The position numbers and the translations under genes were made by a program. A stretch of DNA of 7,246 bases from Granulosicoccaceae bacterium (GTDB taxonomy: Bacteria > Pseudomonadota > Gammaproteobacteria > DAOVJZ01): NCBI GenBank assembly GCA_030632035.1, contig DAOVJZ010000071.1:1-7246 (forward strand). Reading direction: 5' to 3'. Below are positions 1 through 6,166 of this stretch, in pieces. Below the pieces are notes generated by a model that saw nothing but the letters and a program-made list of their open reading frames with translations, was not told where the DNA came from and did no database searches. Each line of letters begins with the position of its first letter. Within the stretch, counting starts at the first letter, position 1.

Positions 1-616
1 AACACATAAAGAACAATTGCAGGCTCATCTCGGAAGGTTTACCGACAGCGGGACCACTGGATTGTTTCTGGAGAAGAATCCGGTACCAGTCGCGATTCAG
101 TTCATCGTATTCCTTAACACCCTGCTCTTCACGATATTCATCAACGGTTTGTTCTTTATCTTCCTTGTGACCCATGCAGTGTTCTTCAGACACAATAATG
201 TAACCACGTTCGTCTTTTGATTCATCCACCTTGCGCATACTCATCAGACCCAGTGGATAATAACGACATGCCGATGGACGATCTTCATAAACAGTACAGC
301 CCTTTTCTTCTTCCATAAACTGACAGGCCGGTGTTTCTTCCATGGTGCGCATTTTTATTAATGGCAGGCCATGTGCATCCAGCGTAGATGGCACCGTGTA
401 TTTTTTCAGGAATTCGGTAGCACTGATACCAAGGCGATCTTTAAGACGAATAATGTCATAAGGTGCCAATGTGATATCTGCCTGCTTGCAACATTCGTTA
501 AAGCACGACACGCCCTTGTGGCAACGGAACTTGAACTTGTCATCGGGCCCCAGTTTGACTGGTTTTACAACGCTCTTAAATGGAATATTAAATTCAGGGG
601 TAAATTCATCGCTCAT
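1..616 (-). CDS. YkgJ-family zinc/iron-chelating cysteine-cluster protein (partial, C-terminus off the left edge)
   Basis: This reading frame is open from an ATG at 616 to the window edge and gives about 205 residues with no stop, so the C-terminus is missing. It has the layout of the YkgJ / CxxCxxCC family (putative Zn or Fe chelating). A first cysteine group is at residues 32, 38, 42 and 43 (FRCHKGVSCFNECC). A second block reads C98...C107-TVYEDRPSAC117-RYYPLG, followed by EEHC147-MGH, which is the typical family ending of C.IY..RP..CR.YP and HC.G. No signal peptide or membrane segment is visible, so it is probably cytoplasmic. The start is supported by the family-like N-terminus and a GGTGA ribosome site about 6 nt upstream. 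The family's biochemical role is poorly defined, and metal binding is inferred from the cysteines. It lies downstream of aprA, beyond a strong terminator, so it is probably transcribed separately. A functional link to sulfur oxidation is not shown. Confidence 0.85.
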   Translation of the reverse strand, partial: MSDEFTPEFNIPFKSVVKPVKLGPDDKFKFRCHKGVSCFNECCKQADITLAPYDIIRLKDRLGISATEFLKKYTVPSTLDAHGLPLIKMRTMEETPACQFMEEEKGCTVYEDRPSACRYYPLGLMSMRKVDESKDERGYIIVSEEHCMGHKEDKEQTVDEYREEQGVKEYDELNRDWYRILLQKQSSGPAVGKPSEMSLQLFFMC

Positions 617-651
617 AATAGTTCACCGGGCTTATGTGTCAGATTAACTAC

Positions 652-687
652 TAAAAATAAAAAACAACGTGTCACTTTTTATTTTTA
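652..687. repeat. 12-bp perfect AT-only inverted repeat upstream of the ykgJ-like gene
   Basis: The arms are TAAAAATAAAAA at 652-663 and its exact reverse complement at 676-687, separated by a 12-nt spacer ending in GTGTCAC. The element lies 36-71 nt upstream of the ATG at 616, where a promoter for that gene would be expected. It could be an operator or simply promoter AT-richness. With only A and T in the arms, chance symmetry is plausible. I could not pick a convincing -35/-10 pair. Confidence 0.35.
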
Positions 688-702
688 ATATTCAACTTTG
701 TT

Positions 703-739
703 AAAAGAAAAAGTCCGGGCACCTCTGGTACCCGGACTT
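703..739 (-). terminator. Rho-independent terminator of aprA
   Basis: The arms 711-723 and 727-739 form a 13-bp stem in the minus-strand transcript. The only non-Watson-Crick pair is one U-G, and the loop is the 3-nt AGA. The stem is GC-rich (AAGTCCGGGTACC) and is followed on the minus strand by TTTTTCTTTT. It begins about 30 nt after the aprA stop. The plus-strand orientation lacks a T tract, so it acts mainly for aprA. Confidence 0.9.
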
Positions 740-769
740 CTCAATACTACATAACCATCAAATAATTGC

Positions 770-2698
770 TTATTTGAACAGTTTACTCTTGTCTACGATA
801 TCAACATGCTCAACCTTGAAAACGTTCCAGGTTTGAGTTTTCTTGTCGTAAGTAGAGTTTACGAAGCATTTCCAGTTTTCTTCATCAACGAAGTTCTTGT
901 CCATGCGATAGTAGAAACCAGGATAACGAGTTTCTTCACGGAACTGAATGTGTTTCATGTGAGCTTCAGCAGTCAGGACGCGGTGATAGTTTTCCCAGGC
1001 ACGAAGTAATTCATGCAGGTCTTTAGCACGCATCTTAAGAGCGTCTTCCTTCAGCATTCCCAGTTTTTCTTCACATACTTTCAGCATGTTTTCGTTAGTC
1101 TGGTACATGGTAGCAACACCAGCACAGTACTCATCCATAATCTTCTGCAGACGGAACTGAAGCATGCGAGGAGTGATGTAATGTGGGTTAACATCAATCG
1201 CAGTAGTATAGTCCTTGTGCTCAAGGTAAGTTCTTACTGGACGATAAATGTCTTCAACCAGCTCATCTACTGTTGTATCCAGTTCAGGAGCAACATCTTT
1301 GTTGTCCATTACATACTTGACCATTGCTTTAGCAGCAAGACGGCCTTCAGCATGTGAACCAGAAGAGAACTTGTGACCAGAAGCGCCAACACCATCAGCA
1401 GCGGTGAACAGACCCTTGATTGTAGTCATAGAGCGGTAGCCCCAGTTCCACGCATCAGGTGCACCAACATCATCAGGACCAGATACCCAGATACCACAAC
1501 AACCAGAGTGAGAACCTAACAGGTAGGGTTCTGTAGGCATCAATTCAGAAGGTTGCTTTTCAGGTTCGATGTTTTCACCAGCCCATACACCAGCCTGACC
1601 AATACACATATCAAGGAAATCTTCCCAGGCTTCTGCTTCCATCTGCCTGATTTCCTTAGATGTCATTGTTTCAGCTAAATTAGCCAGTGCTGTAGGTGTA
1701 TCCATGTAGATAGGACCACGACCTTCGTGCATTTCCTTCATCATAAGGTGATTATGCAGGCAAGAAGCAGGAACAGCAGCCTGACCATATGGAGGGTAGT
1801 CGTTCAGCAGTTCTTTGTTTGTGTCCATGTAAACTTCACCGAAAGCGTTAGTAGCCTTCGCCTTGAAGAGCAGGAACCAAGCGCCTACAGGACCGTAACC
1901 GTCTTTGAAACGAACAGGTACGAAACGACTTTCCATCATTGTCAGCTCAGCGCCAGCTTCTGCAGCCATCGCGTAAGTTGAACCCGCGTTCCATACTGGG
2001 TACCAGGCACGACCTGTACCTTCACCAACAGAACGTGGACGGAAGATGTTTGCACAACCACCAGCTACCAACAGGCAAGCTTTGAACTTGTAGATAAACA
2101 GTTTGTGATCACGAGTTGAGAAACCAACCGCGCCCGCGATGCGAGTAGGGTCGTTCTTGTCGTTAATCAGCTTAACGATAAATACGCGTTCTTGAATGCG
2201 GTCCATACCCAGTGCTTTTTTCGCTGCTTCAGCAACGATCCACTTGTATGATTCACCATTAATCATGATCTGCCATTTACCAGAACGAACAGGCTGACCA
2301 CCGTCTTTCAGTGATTTACCTTCGTCACCTGGTCGTTTCCAGATTGGCAGACCCCATTCTTCAAAAAGATGTACAGAATCATCTACGTGGCGACCAAGGT
2401 CATATACCAAGTCATCACGAGTAATACCCATAAGGTCGTTTGAAACCATACGAGCATAATCTGCAGGATCACTTTCGCCAAGGTAGGTGTTAATCGAAGA
2501 TAGACCCTGTGCAACCGCACCAGAACGATCCATTGCTGCTTTATCTACCAATTTGACACTAATGTCATGGCCTTGAGCCTTAGCAGCTTCAAGCCATGGA
2601 CCTAATTCATAAGCTGCGCCGCATGCACCCATGCCGCCGCCAATGAGGAGGATATCGACTTCTTCTTCGATTACCTCTGGGTTTCCAAATTCAGCCAT
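770..2698 (-). CDS. aprA: Adenylylsulfate (APS) reductase alpha subunit, FAD flavoprotein
   Basis: This is the catalytic FAD subunit of dissimilatory APS reductase. It interconverts APS and sulfite plus AMP in the cytoplasm as a heterodimer with AprB. Its 642 residues match the family's usual length (about 610-660). The N-terminal dinucleotide-binding segment is DILLIGGGMGACGAAYE (residues 15-31), followed by the family stretches SGAVAQGLSSINTY and PIYMDTPTALA. Against the Archaeoglobus enzyme recalled from memory, the active-site residues fall at N70, W232, R263 (in PVRFKDG) and H397 (in GSHSG), all conserved. HKFSSGSHAEGR (442-453) closes the FAD domain, and the helical C-terminal domain (KIMDEYCAGVATMYQTN, HRVLTAEAHM) is intact. 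It starts 49 nt after the aprB stop with only a weak AAAGA ribosome site, suggesting co-transcription or coupling. A strong terminator follows. In a sulfur oxidizer the enzyme runs toward APS. The SOB-lineage versus SRB-lineage assignment was not attempted. Confidence 0.98.
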   Translation of the reverse strand: MAEFGNPEVIEEEVDILLIGGGMGACGAAYELGPWLEAAKAQGHDISVKLVDKAAMDRSGAVAQGLSSINTYLGESDPADYARMVSNDLMGITRDDLVYDLGRHVDDSVHLFEEWGLPIWKRPGDEGKSLKDGGQPVRSGKWQIMINGESYKWIVAEAAKKALGMDRIQERVFIVKLINDKNDPTRIAGAVGFSTRDHKLFIYKFKACLLVAGGCANIFRPRSVGEGTGRAWYPVWNAGSTYAMAAEAGAELTMMESRFVPVRFKDGYGPVGAWFLLFKAKATNAFGEVYMDTNKELLNDYPPYGQAAVPASCLHNHLMMKEMHEGRGPIYMDTPTALANLAETMTSKEIRQMEAEAWEDFLDMCIGQAGVWAGENIEPEKQPSELMPTEPYLLGSHSGCCGIWVSGPDDVGAPDAWNWGYRSMTTIKGLFTAADGVGASGHKFSSGSHAEGRLAAKAMVKYVMDNKDVAPELDTTVDELVEDIYRPVRTYLEHKDYTTAIDVNPHYITPRMLQFRLQKIMDEYCAGVATMYQTNENMLKVCEEKLGMLKEDALKMRAKDLHELLRAWENYHRVLTAEAHMKHIQFREETRYPGFYYRMDKNFVDEENWKCFVNSTYDKKTQTWNVFKVEHVDIVDKSKLFK

Positions 2699-2747
2699 TC
2701 TTTAATACCCAAATAATATTTAATCAATTTTTCCGATATGAAGCGGA

Positions 2748-3218
2748 TTACTTACGAATCAGTTTGCTTGGATCGCCTGACTTCTGTGGTTCAAAGTTAG
2801 TAGTGAAGTAACCACTGTTACCAATCTTTGAAAGGTCAGCCGCAGCTTTATCTGCATAAGGGTCAATAGAACCTTCAGCAGTTGTACGAATAGGGAATTT
2901 GAAACGCTTCAGGTTTCCGTTACGGAACTTGATGGTCCAAACGATTGAATCTGTACCGCGAAGTGGCTGTACTGAACCGCCCATAGGAACGATATCAGCA
3001 TAAGCACGACATTCGATAGCTTGTTGAGGACAAATCTTCACACAAGAATAGCATTCCCAGCACTGCTCTGGTTCCTGGTTGAATGCACGCATTGCGTGGC
3101 CAGTTTCACAGCCATCTTTATCTAATTTCATCAGATCGTGAGGGCAGATGTACATACATGCGGTTTTGTCCTGGCCTTTACAGCCATCGCATTTATCCGT
3201 ACGTACAAATGTTGGCAT
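2748..3218 (-). CDS. aprB: Adenylylsulfate (APS) reductase beta subunit, ferredoxin-like 2x[4Fe-4S] protein
   Basis: AprB is the electron-transfer subunit that passes electrons between the FAD of AprA and a membrane quinone-interacting partner. Its 156 residues fit the family. Cysteines for two [4Fe-4S] clusters are at C10, C13, C21, C25 and at C53, C56, C59, C63, in the contexts CDGCKG..., CMYICPHDL and CWECYSCVKICPQQAI. W54 sits beside the second cluster, as is usual in AprB. The C-terminal part (from about residue 75) is the beta-sheet and tail region that wraps round AprA, ending NFEPQKSGDPSKLIRK. The ATG at 3218 has a strong GGAGAG ribosome site 6 nt upstream. The gene lies between sat and aprA, but 187 bp of repeats and terminator-like hairpins separate it from sat. 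Confidence 0.98.
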   Translation of the reverse strand: MPTFVRTDKCDGCKGQDKTACMYICPHDLMKLDKDGCETGHAMRAFNQEPEQCWECYSCVKICPQQAIECRAYADIVPMGGSVQPLRGTDSIVWTIKFRNGNLKRFKFPIRTTAEGSIDPYADKAAADLSKIGNSGYFTTNFEPQKSGDPSKLIRK

Positions 3219-3256
3219 GAGTTTCTCTCCAATATAATTGTTATTTCACTGCAGTT

Positions 3257-3295
3257 AAAAAATTTCCCTGTGCCATTACAGAACCGGCACAGAGG
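3257..3295 (-). terminator. Terminator-like hairpin, copy A (proximal to aprB)
   Basis: On the minus strand the arms CCTCTGTGCC (3295-3286) and GGCACAGGG (3274-3266) make a 9-bp stem with one U-G wobble. The 11-nt apical part can pair further as GTT-CTGT-AAT, leaving a bulged G. The stem is followed by AAATTTTTT. The outermost pair seen in copy B is lost here (A opposite C). The form is that of an intrinsic terminator, but it lies inside the sat-aprBA unit, so attenuation or mRNA end protection is as likely as full termination. Confidence 0.7.
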
Positions 3296-3316
3296 TCTCT
3301 AGAGTCTTAATTACTT

Positions 3317-3355
3317 AAAAAATTCCCCTGTGCCGTTACAGAACCGGCACAGAGG
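3317..3355 (-). terminator. Terminator-like hairpin, copy B (proximal to sat)
   Basis: On the minus strand CCTCTGTGCC (3355-3346) pairs over 10 bp with GGCACAGGGG (3334-3325), with one U-G wobble. The apical GTT-CTGT-AAC can extend the stem past a bulged G, and AATTTTTT follows. It is the first hairpin met by transcripts leaving sat, about 50 nt beyond the stop codon, and the stronger of the two copies. Confidence 0.75.
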
Positions 3356-3360
3356 TCTCT

Positions 3361-3411
3361 AGAGTCTTATATTATTTGAGAGTCTTAATTACTTGAGAGT
3401 CTTAATTACTT
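3361..3411. repeat. 17-bp tandem repeat that includes the sat stop codon
   Basis: GAGAGTCTTAATTACTT occurs twice in perfect tandem (3378-3394 and 3395-3411), with a degenerate third copy at 3361-3377. A further match, AGAGTCTTAATTACTT, lies at 3301-3316 inside the 60-bp repeat. In the sense of transcription the unit begins AAG TAA, which is the last codon and stop of sat, so the 3' end of sat itself has been copied downstream. Replication slippage is the simplest origin. Confidence 0.9.
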
Positions 3412-4623
3412 GGCCGAGTGACCAGATAATTTAATTTCTACTTTCTCGTCATCCTTCAGACTTCCGTAGTAAGCACGGAGAATTGTCAGAACTTCTGGAC
3501 GGGAGAATTTATCCGAAACTTCCTCACCTTCAGAAAGTGCCTTACGCAATTTAGTACCTGATAACAGGATGCGATCCGGACCTTCATGAGGACATGTTTT
3601 CATTGATGCCATTCCATCACATTTGTTACACCAGAAAGTCCAGTCAATCTTGAGTGCTGTTGTTTCCAGTGCATCAGCAGGAATTTCATCGAAAATAGTG
3701 TGTGCGTCGAATGGACCATAGTAGTCACCAACACCCGCGTGGTCACGACCAACGATTTGTTGTGAACAACCATAGTTTTGACGGAACAACGCGTGCAGTA
3801 ATGCTTCACGTGGACCGGCATAACGCATATCCAGTGGGTAGCCCGCTTGAATTACTGTGTTTGGTGCAAAATATTTTTCAATCAATGTACCAATGGCATT
3901 ACTACGAACATCAGCAGGAATATCGCCAGGCTTCAACTTACCTAATAGAGAATGAATCAAAACACCGTCGAGTGTTTCAATTGCAATCTTGGCAAGATAT
4001 TCGTGTGAACGATGCATTGGGTTACGAGTCTGGAATGCAGCTACTTGTGACCAACCGCGTTTTTCGAATTCTGCACGGGTTTGTGCAGGTGTCATGAACT
4101 GATCACCGTAGGCTTCAGGGAAACCGCCTTGTGACAGAACCTTGATAGAACCGGCCAGGTTAACTTCGCCCTGATCCATGACCATCTTCACACCAGGATG
4201 TTCTATGTCAGTCGTCTTGTAGACCTGCATACATTCATGGGCCTTGTCGATGCTGTACTTTTCAGACACCTTCATGGTTGCAATGATTTCATCGCTCTCG
4301 GCATTAACTAAAGCAATTTCATCGCCTTCGGAAATACCTTTAGCGGTTACTTCGTCAGTGGAAAGTGTAATTGGAATGGGCCAGAAAAGACCGCTAGCCA
4401 TCTTGTAGCCATCACATACGCCCTGCCAGTCGGCATGGGTCATAAAGCCATCAAGAGGAGTAAAACCACCGATACCCATCATGATGATGTCACCGGTTTC
4501 ACGAGAACTGGTTTTAACCTTTGTCAGGTCGGCTGCTTTTTTCTGTTCTGCAGCAAGTGCAGCACCTTCAAGTAATAGAGGTTTAAGGTCACCTCCACCA
4601 TGTGGATTCACTAACTTTGGCAT
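3406..4623 (-). CDS. sat: Sulfate adenylyltransferase (ATP sulfurylase), dissimilatory homo-oligomeric type
   Basis: Sat catalyses APS + PPi to and from ATP + sulfate. Next to aprBA it is the final, ATP-yielding step of sulfite oxidation, or sulfate activation if the organism reduces sulfate. The product is 405 residues. The nucleotide-binding motif QTRNPMHRSHE is at 198-208, GRDHAGVGDYYGPFDA is at 292-307, and SGTKLRKALSEGE is at 355-367. A probable zinc site, CNKC (332-335) plus CPH (344-346), is typical of the prokaryotic dissimilatory form. No APS kinase domain is fused. The frame is open for 63 codons further upstream to 4812, but I chose the ATG at 4623 because of the GAGGAG ribosome site at 4633-4628 and the family-typical N-terminus MPKLVNPHGG; the upstream translation shows no Sat similarity. 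A 12-bp palindrome lies directly before the ribosome site. Confidence 0.97.
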   Translation of the reverse strand: MPKLVNPHGGGDLKPLLLEGAALAAEQKKAADLTKVKTSSRETGDIIMMGIGGFTPLDGFMTHADWQGVCDGYKMASGLFWPIPITLSTDEVTAKGISEGDEIALVNAESDEIIATMKVSEKYSIDKAHECMQVYKTTDIEHPGVKMVMDQGEVNLAGSIKVLSQGGFPEAYGDQFMTPAQTRAEFEKRGWSQVAAFQTRNPMHRSHEYLAKIAIETLDGVLIHSLLGKLKPGDIPADVRSNAIGTLIEKYFAPNTVIQAGYPLDMRYAGPREALLHALFRQNYGCSQQIVGRDHAGVGDYYGPFDAHTIFDEIPADALETTALKIDWTFWCNKCDGMASMKTCPHEGPDRILLSGTKLRKALSEGEEVSDKFSRPEVLTILRAYYGSLKDDEKVEIKLSGHSAK

Positions 4624-4635
4624 ATCGCTCCTCGA

Positions 4636-4647
4636 TGTCTTAAGACA
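4636..4647. promoter_or_regulatory. 12-bp perfect palindrome just upstream of the sat ribosome site
   Basis: TGTCTTAAGACA is a perfect palindrome without spacer, ending 2 nt before the GAGGAG ribosome site of sat. It could be a dimeric regulator half-site pair or a chance palindrome. A zero-loop palindrome is a poor RNA hairpin. No known regulator motif is recognised. Confidence 0.3.
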
Positions 4648-4833
4648 ATTCGTGTTCTTTGGATACAGCTTCTTGGGGGTACAACAGCGAGTATTTCCTA
4701 GAGTTGTTTTTGTGATACCGCTTAATACCAAATCCCGGATTTTTACCGGTTTTTGCCCCTCCCATTGGGGCTTAGAGCGCAGTACCTTAATCCTTAATAG
4801 ACAGAAGTCCAAGCAGTAATATCTTTACTATGC

Positions 4834-4848
4834 ATAAACAATGTTTAT
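4834..4848. repeat. 15-bp palindrome ATAAAC-AAT-GTTTAT
   Basis: Six-bp arms flank a 3-nt centre. The element contains AAACAATG, the same 8-mer found in the arms of the larger inverted repeat at 4872-4913, so the two may bind the same factor. It lies about 210-225 nt upstream of the sat start. Confidence 0.45.
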
Positions 4849-4871
4849 TAGGATATTTTAAGATCAATTTT

Positions 4872-4913
4872 TAATTCATTGTTTTTAATTTTTACATTAA
4901 AAACAATGAATTA
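4872..4913. repeat. Perfect 18-bp inverted repeat between glpD and sat
   Basis: The arms 4872-4889 (TAATTCATTGTTTTTAAT) and 4896-4913 are exact reverse complements with a 6-nt spacer. Only two pairs per arm are G-C. Neither strand has a proper T tract after the outer arm (the minus side continues AAAAATTG, the plus side GGTCAG), so a normal intrinsic terminator is unlikely. A protein-binding operator, or a weak terminator for glpD transcripts, are the options. It lies about 78 nt past the glpD stop and about 250 nt upstream of sat. Confidence 0.8.
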
Positions 4914-4990
4914 GGTCAGAGTAGACCGAGTTTATCCGACTGACCATAAATCCCAACCAAATTAGTCTGTCTTTAATCAAAATCAGGCTT

Positions 4991-6166
4991 TCAGCAATCG
5001 AGCAGAATGTCTTTTGTACTGATCCGGGAAGAAGAAGCCGATTTCAGGCTCGATCCCAGTTTTTGCATGACCTTCTCGGCGGTAATCCGGTAAGCGGTGA
5101 GCTTGCCTCCGTAGATGCTCAACAGGCGTGGGCTGTGGTCACTATCCACAACCAGTTGGGTATCGCGTGAACGCGAAAAGGGATGCCCCTCATCATGCGG
5201 AAGCACGCGCAATCCGGCAAAGCTGTCCAGCATCGGTTTACCCTGATAGTGGGGGAAATAGTGAATAAGGGTTTTTAGCAAATAATCAATTTCTGTTTCC
5301 AGAGGATGAACCGCACCCGGATCGCCGGTGTAAACGGTTTCTGTCGTACCCACCATGGTATTACCCTGCCACGGCATCACAAAGACCGCGCGTTGATCAG
5401 CAGGGGCTTCTACATAGTAAACACCTTGCATCAGTTCCCCCGGCAGAATGATATGCGTACCCTGCACCAGTTCAATGGGTAATGGCGCATGCGCAAAACT
5501 GAATTTATCCAGTACCTGATTTACCCAGGGGCCGGTCGCATTGATCACTACCCGCGTCTGGCACTGGTTTGTCTGGCCTTCTTGTTGATAGCAAATGCTA
5601 ACACCACCATCCGTTGCATCAGCACTCATAAACTCACAGGGAGCCATCAACTCTGCTCCATGTTGTACGGCTGAGTTCATTACCGCACGGGTGAGTGTTA
5701 CATCATCGGTTTGCGCATCCTGATAATAAAAAACTTTCTGTAAGTTGTTTGTTGCAAGTCCATCAAGATTTTTCCATTCTTTTTCGGCAACTGTTCCAAA
5801 CCGGCTTGATGGTTTAAATGAATTCAATGCGGCATATAAACTCAATCCTGCTCTAAATTGCCAGGGACGTCTTGTCGTTTCAGGAAAGACCGGAATATAA
5901 AACGGCACCAGTTTCACCAGGTGCGGGGCATTGCGTAACAGGATGGCACGTTCCTGCAAACATTCTTTCACAAGTGATATGTGAAAACTTTCCAGATAAC
6001 GTAAACCACCATGAATTAATTTGCTTGACCGTGATGATGTTCCACTGGCAACGGTGTGCTGTTCCAGTACCAGTACCGAGTGACCATTGACTGCCAGTGC
6101 CTGTGCTACACCGGCACCATGTATACCACCACCTATAACAACGGCATCATAAAACGGATCACCCAA
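4991..6166 (-). CDS. glpD: FAD-dependent glycerol-3-phosphate dehydrogenase, short form without the C-terminal domain
   Basis: The enzyme oxidises sn-glycerol-3-phosphate to dihydroxyacetone phosphate and passes electrons to quinone at the membrane. From the chosen start it has about 391 residues, versus about 500 in E. coli GlpD. The FAD-binding segment DAVVIGGGIHGAGVAQALA is at 7-25, followed by E35 and the GlpD signature SSRSSKLIHGGLRYLE (about 44-59). FAGLRVLP and SIYGGKLTAYRITAEKVMQKL close the FAD domain. The protein ends soon after, so the helical C-terminal domain is absent, with no frameshift evident. I chose the TTG at 6166. It has an AAAGGA ribosome site 6 nt upstream, overlaps the ugpQ stop by 8 nt, and puts the FAD motif at the normal place. 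Another TTG at 6211 adds 15 residues inside ugpQ without a ribosome site. The ugpQ overlap indicates translational coupling, so its natural substrate is probably the glycerol-3-phosphate released by UgpQ. A related FAD oxidoreductase of the same superfamily is the alternative. Confidence 0.85.
   Translation of the reverse strand: MGDPFYDAVVIGGGIHGAGVAQALAVNGHSVLVLEQHTVASGTSSRSSKLIHGGLRYLESFHISLVKECLQERAILLRNAPHLVKLVPFYIPVFPETTRRPWQFRAGLSLYAALNSFKPSSRFGTVAEKEWKNLDGLATNNLQKVFYYQDAQTDDVTLTRAVMNSAVQHGAELMAPCEFMSADATDGGVSICYQQEGQTNQCQTRVVINATGPWVNQVLDKFSFAHAPLPIELVQGTHIILPGELMQGVYYVEAPADQRAVFVMPWQGNTMVGTTETVYTGDPGAVHPLETEIDYLLKTLIHYFPHYQGKPMLDSFAGLRVLPHDEGHPFSRSRDTQLVVDSDHSPRLLSIYGGKLTAYRITAEKVMQKLGSSLKSASSSRISTKDILLDC

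Larger units (their letters stand above)
3255..3369. repeat. Tandem near-identical 60-bp-period repeat between sat and aprB
   Basis: Positions 3255-3309 and 3315-3369 are the same 55-bp sequence with two differences (3265 T versus 3325 C; 3275 A versus 3335 G), offset by exactly 60 bp. Each copy carries the sequence AGAGTCTTA, the CTCTAGAG palindrome, one hairpin and one A/T tract. The duplication is therefore a duplication of a complete terminator-like unit. The 96% identity points to a fairly recent event or to selection. Confidence 0.95.
4624..4990. other. 367-bp gene-free region between glpD and sat (sat leader and control region)
   Basis: No coding frame on either strand looks real. Toward sat it holds the 12-bp palindrome at 4636-4647. 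It also has a GC hairpin with arms 4755-4759 and 4767-4771 (GCCCC / GGGGC, 7-nt loop), which is not followed by a T tract on the minus strand. Further up are a 15-bp palindrome (4834-4848) and an 18-bp inverted repeat (4872-4913). Nearer glpD, GGTCAG (4914-4919) and CTGACC (4940-4945) can pair weakly. The sat promoter must lie here if sat is not read from glpD, but I found no convincing -35/-10 pair. No clear intrinsic terminator for glpD was seen. Confidence 0.6.

Noticed and set aside
371..1357. Plus-strand open frames opposite ykgJ and aprA, and similar ones opposite sat, glpD and ugpQ
   Set aside because: They are antisense shadows of strongly supported genes, with no recognisable domains and no ribosome sites.
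3255..3411. Possible short CRISPR-like or mobile-element repeat array
   Set aside because: The two units are nearly identical over their whole length with no variable spacers, and each is a stem plus T tract. No transposase or cas-like gene is near.
4755..4771. GC hairpin GCCCC-7-GGGGC as a terminator before sat
   Set aside because: On the minus strand it is followed by AAAAACC rather than a T tract, and a plus-strand gene to terminate is absent.
4624..4812. N-terminal extension of sat by 63 codons
   Set aside because: The internal ATG at 4623 has a GAGGAG ribosome site and the family-typical N-terminus. The extension begins with TTG, lacks Sat similarity and overlaps palindromic leader DNA.
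4914..4945. GGTCAG/CTGACC pairing as the glpD terminator
   Set aside because: It has only 6 bp with a 20-nt loop, and no T tract follows on the minus strand.
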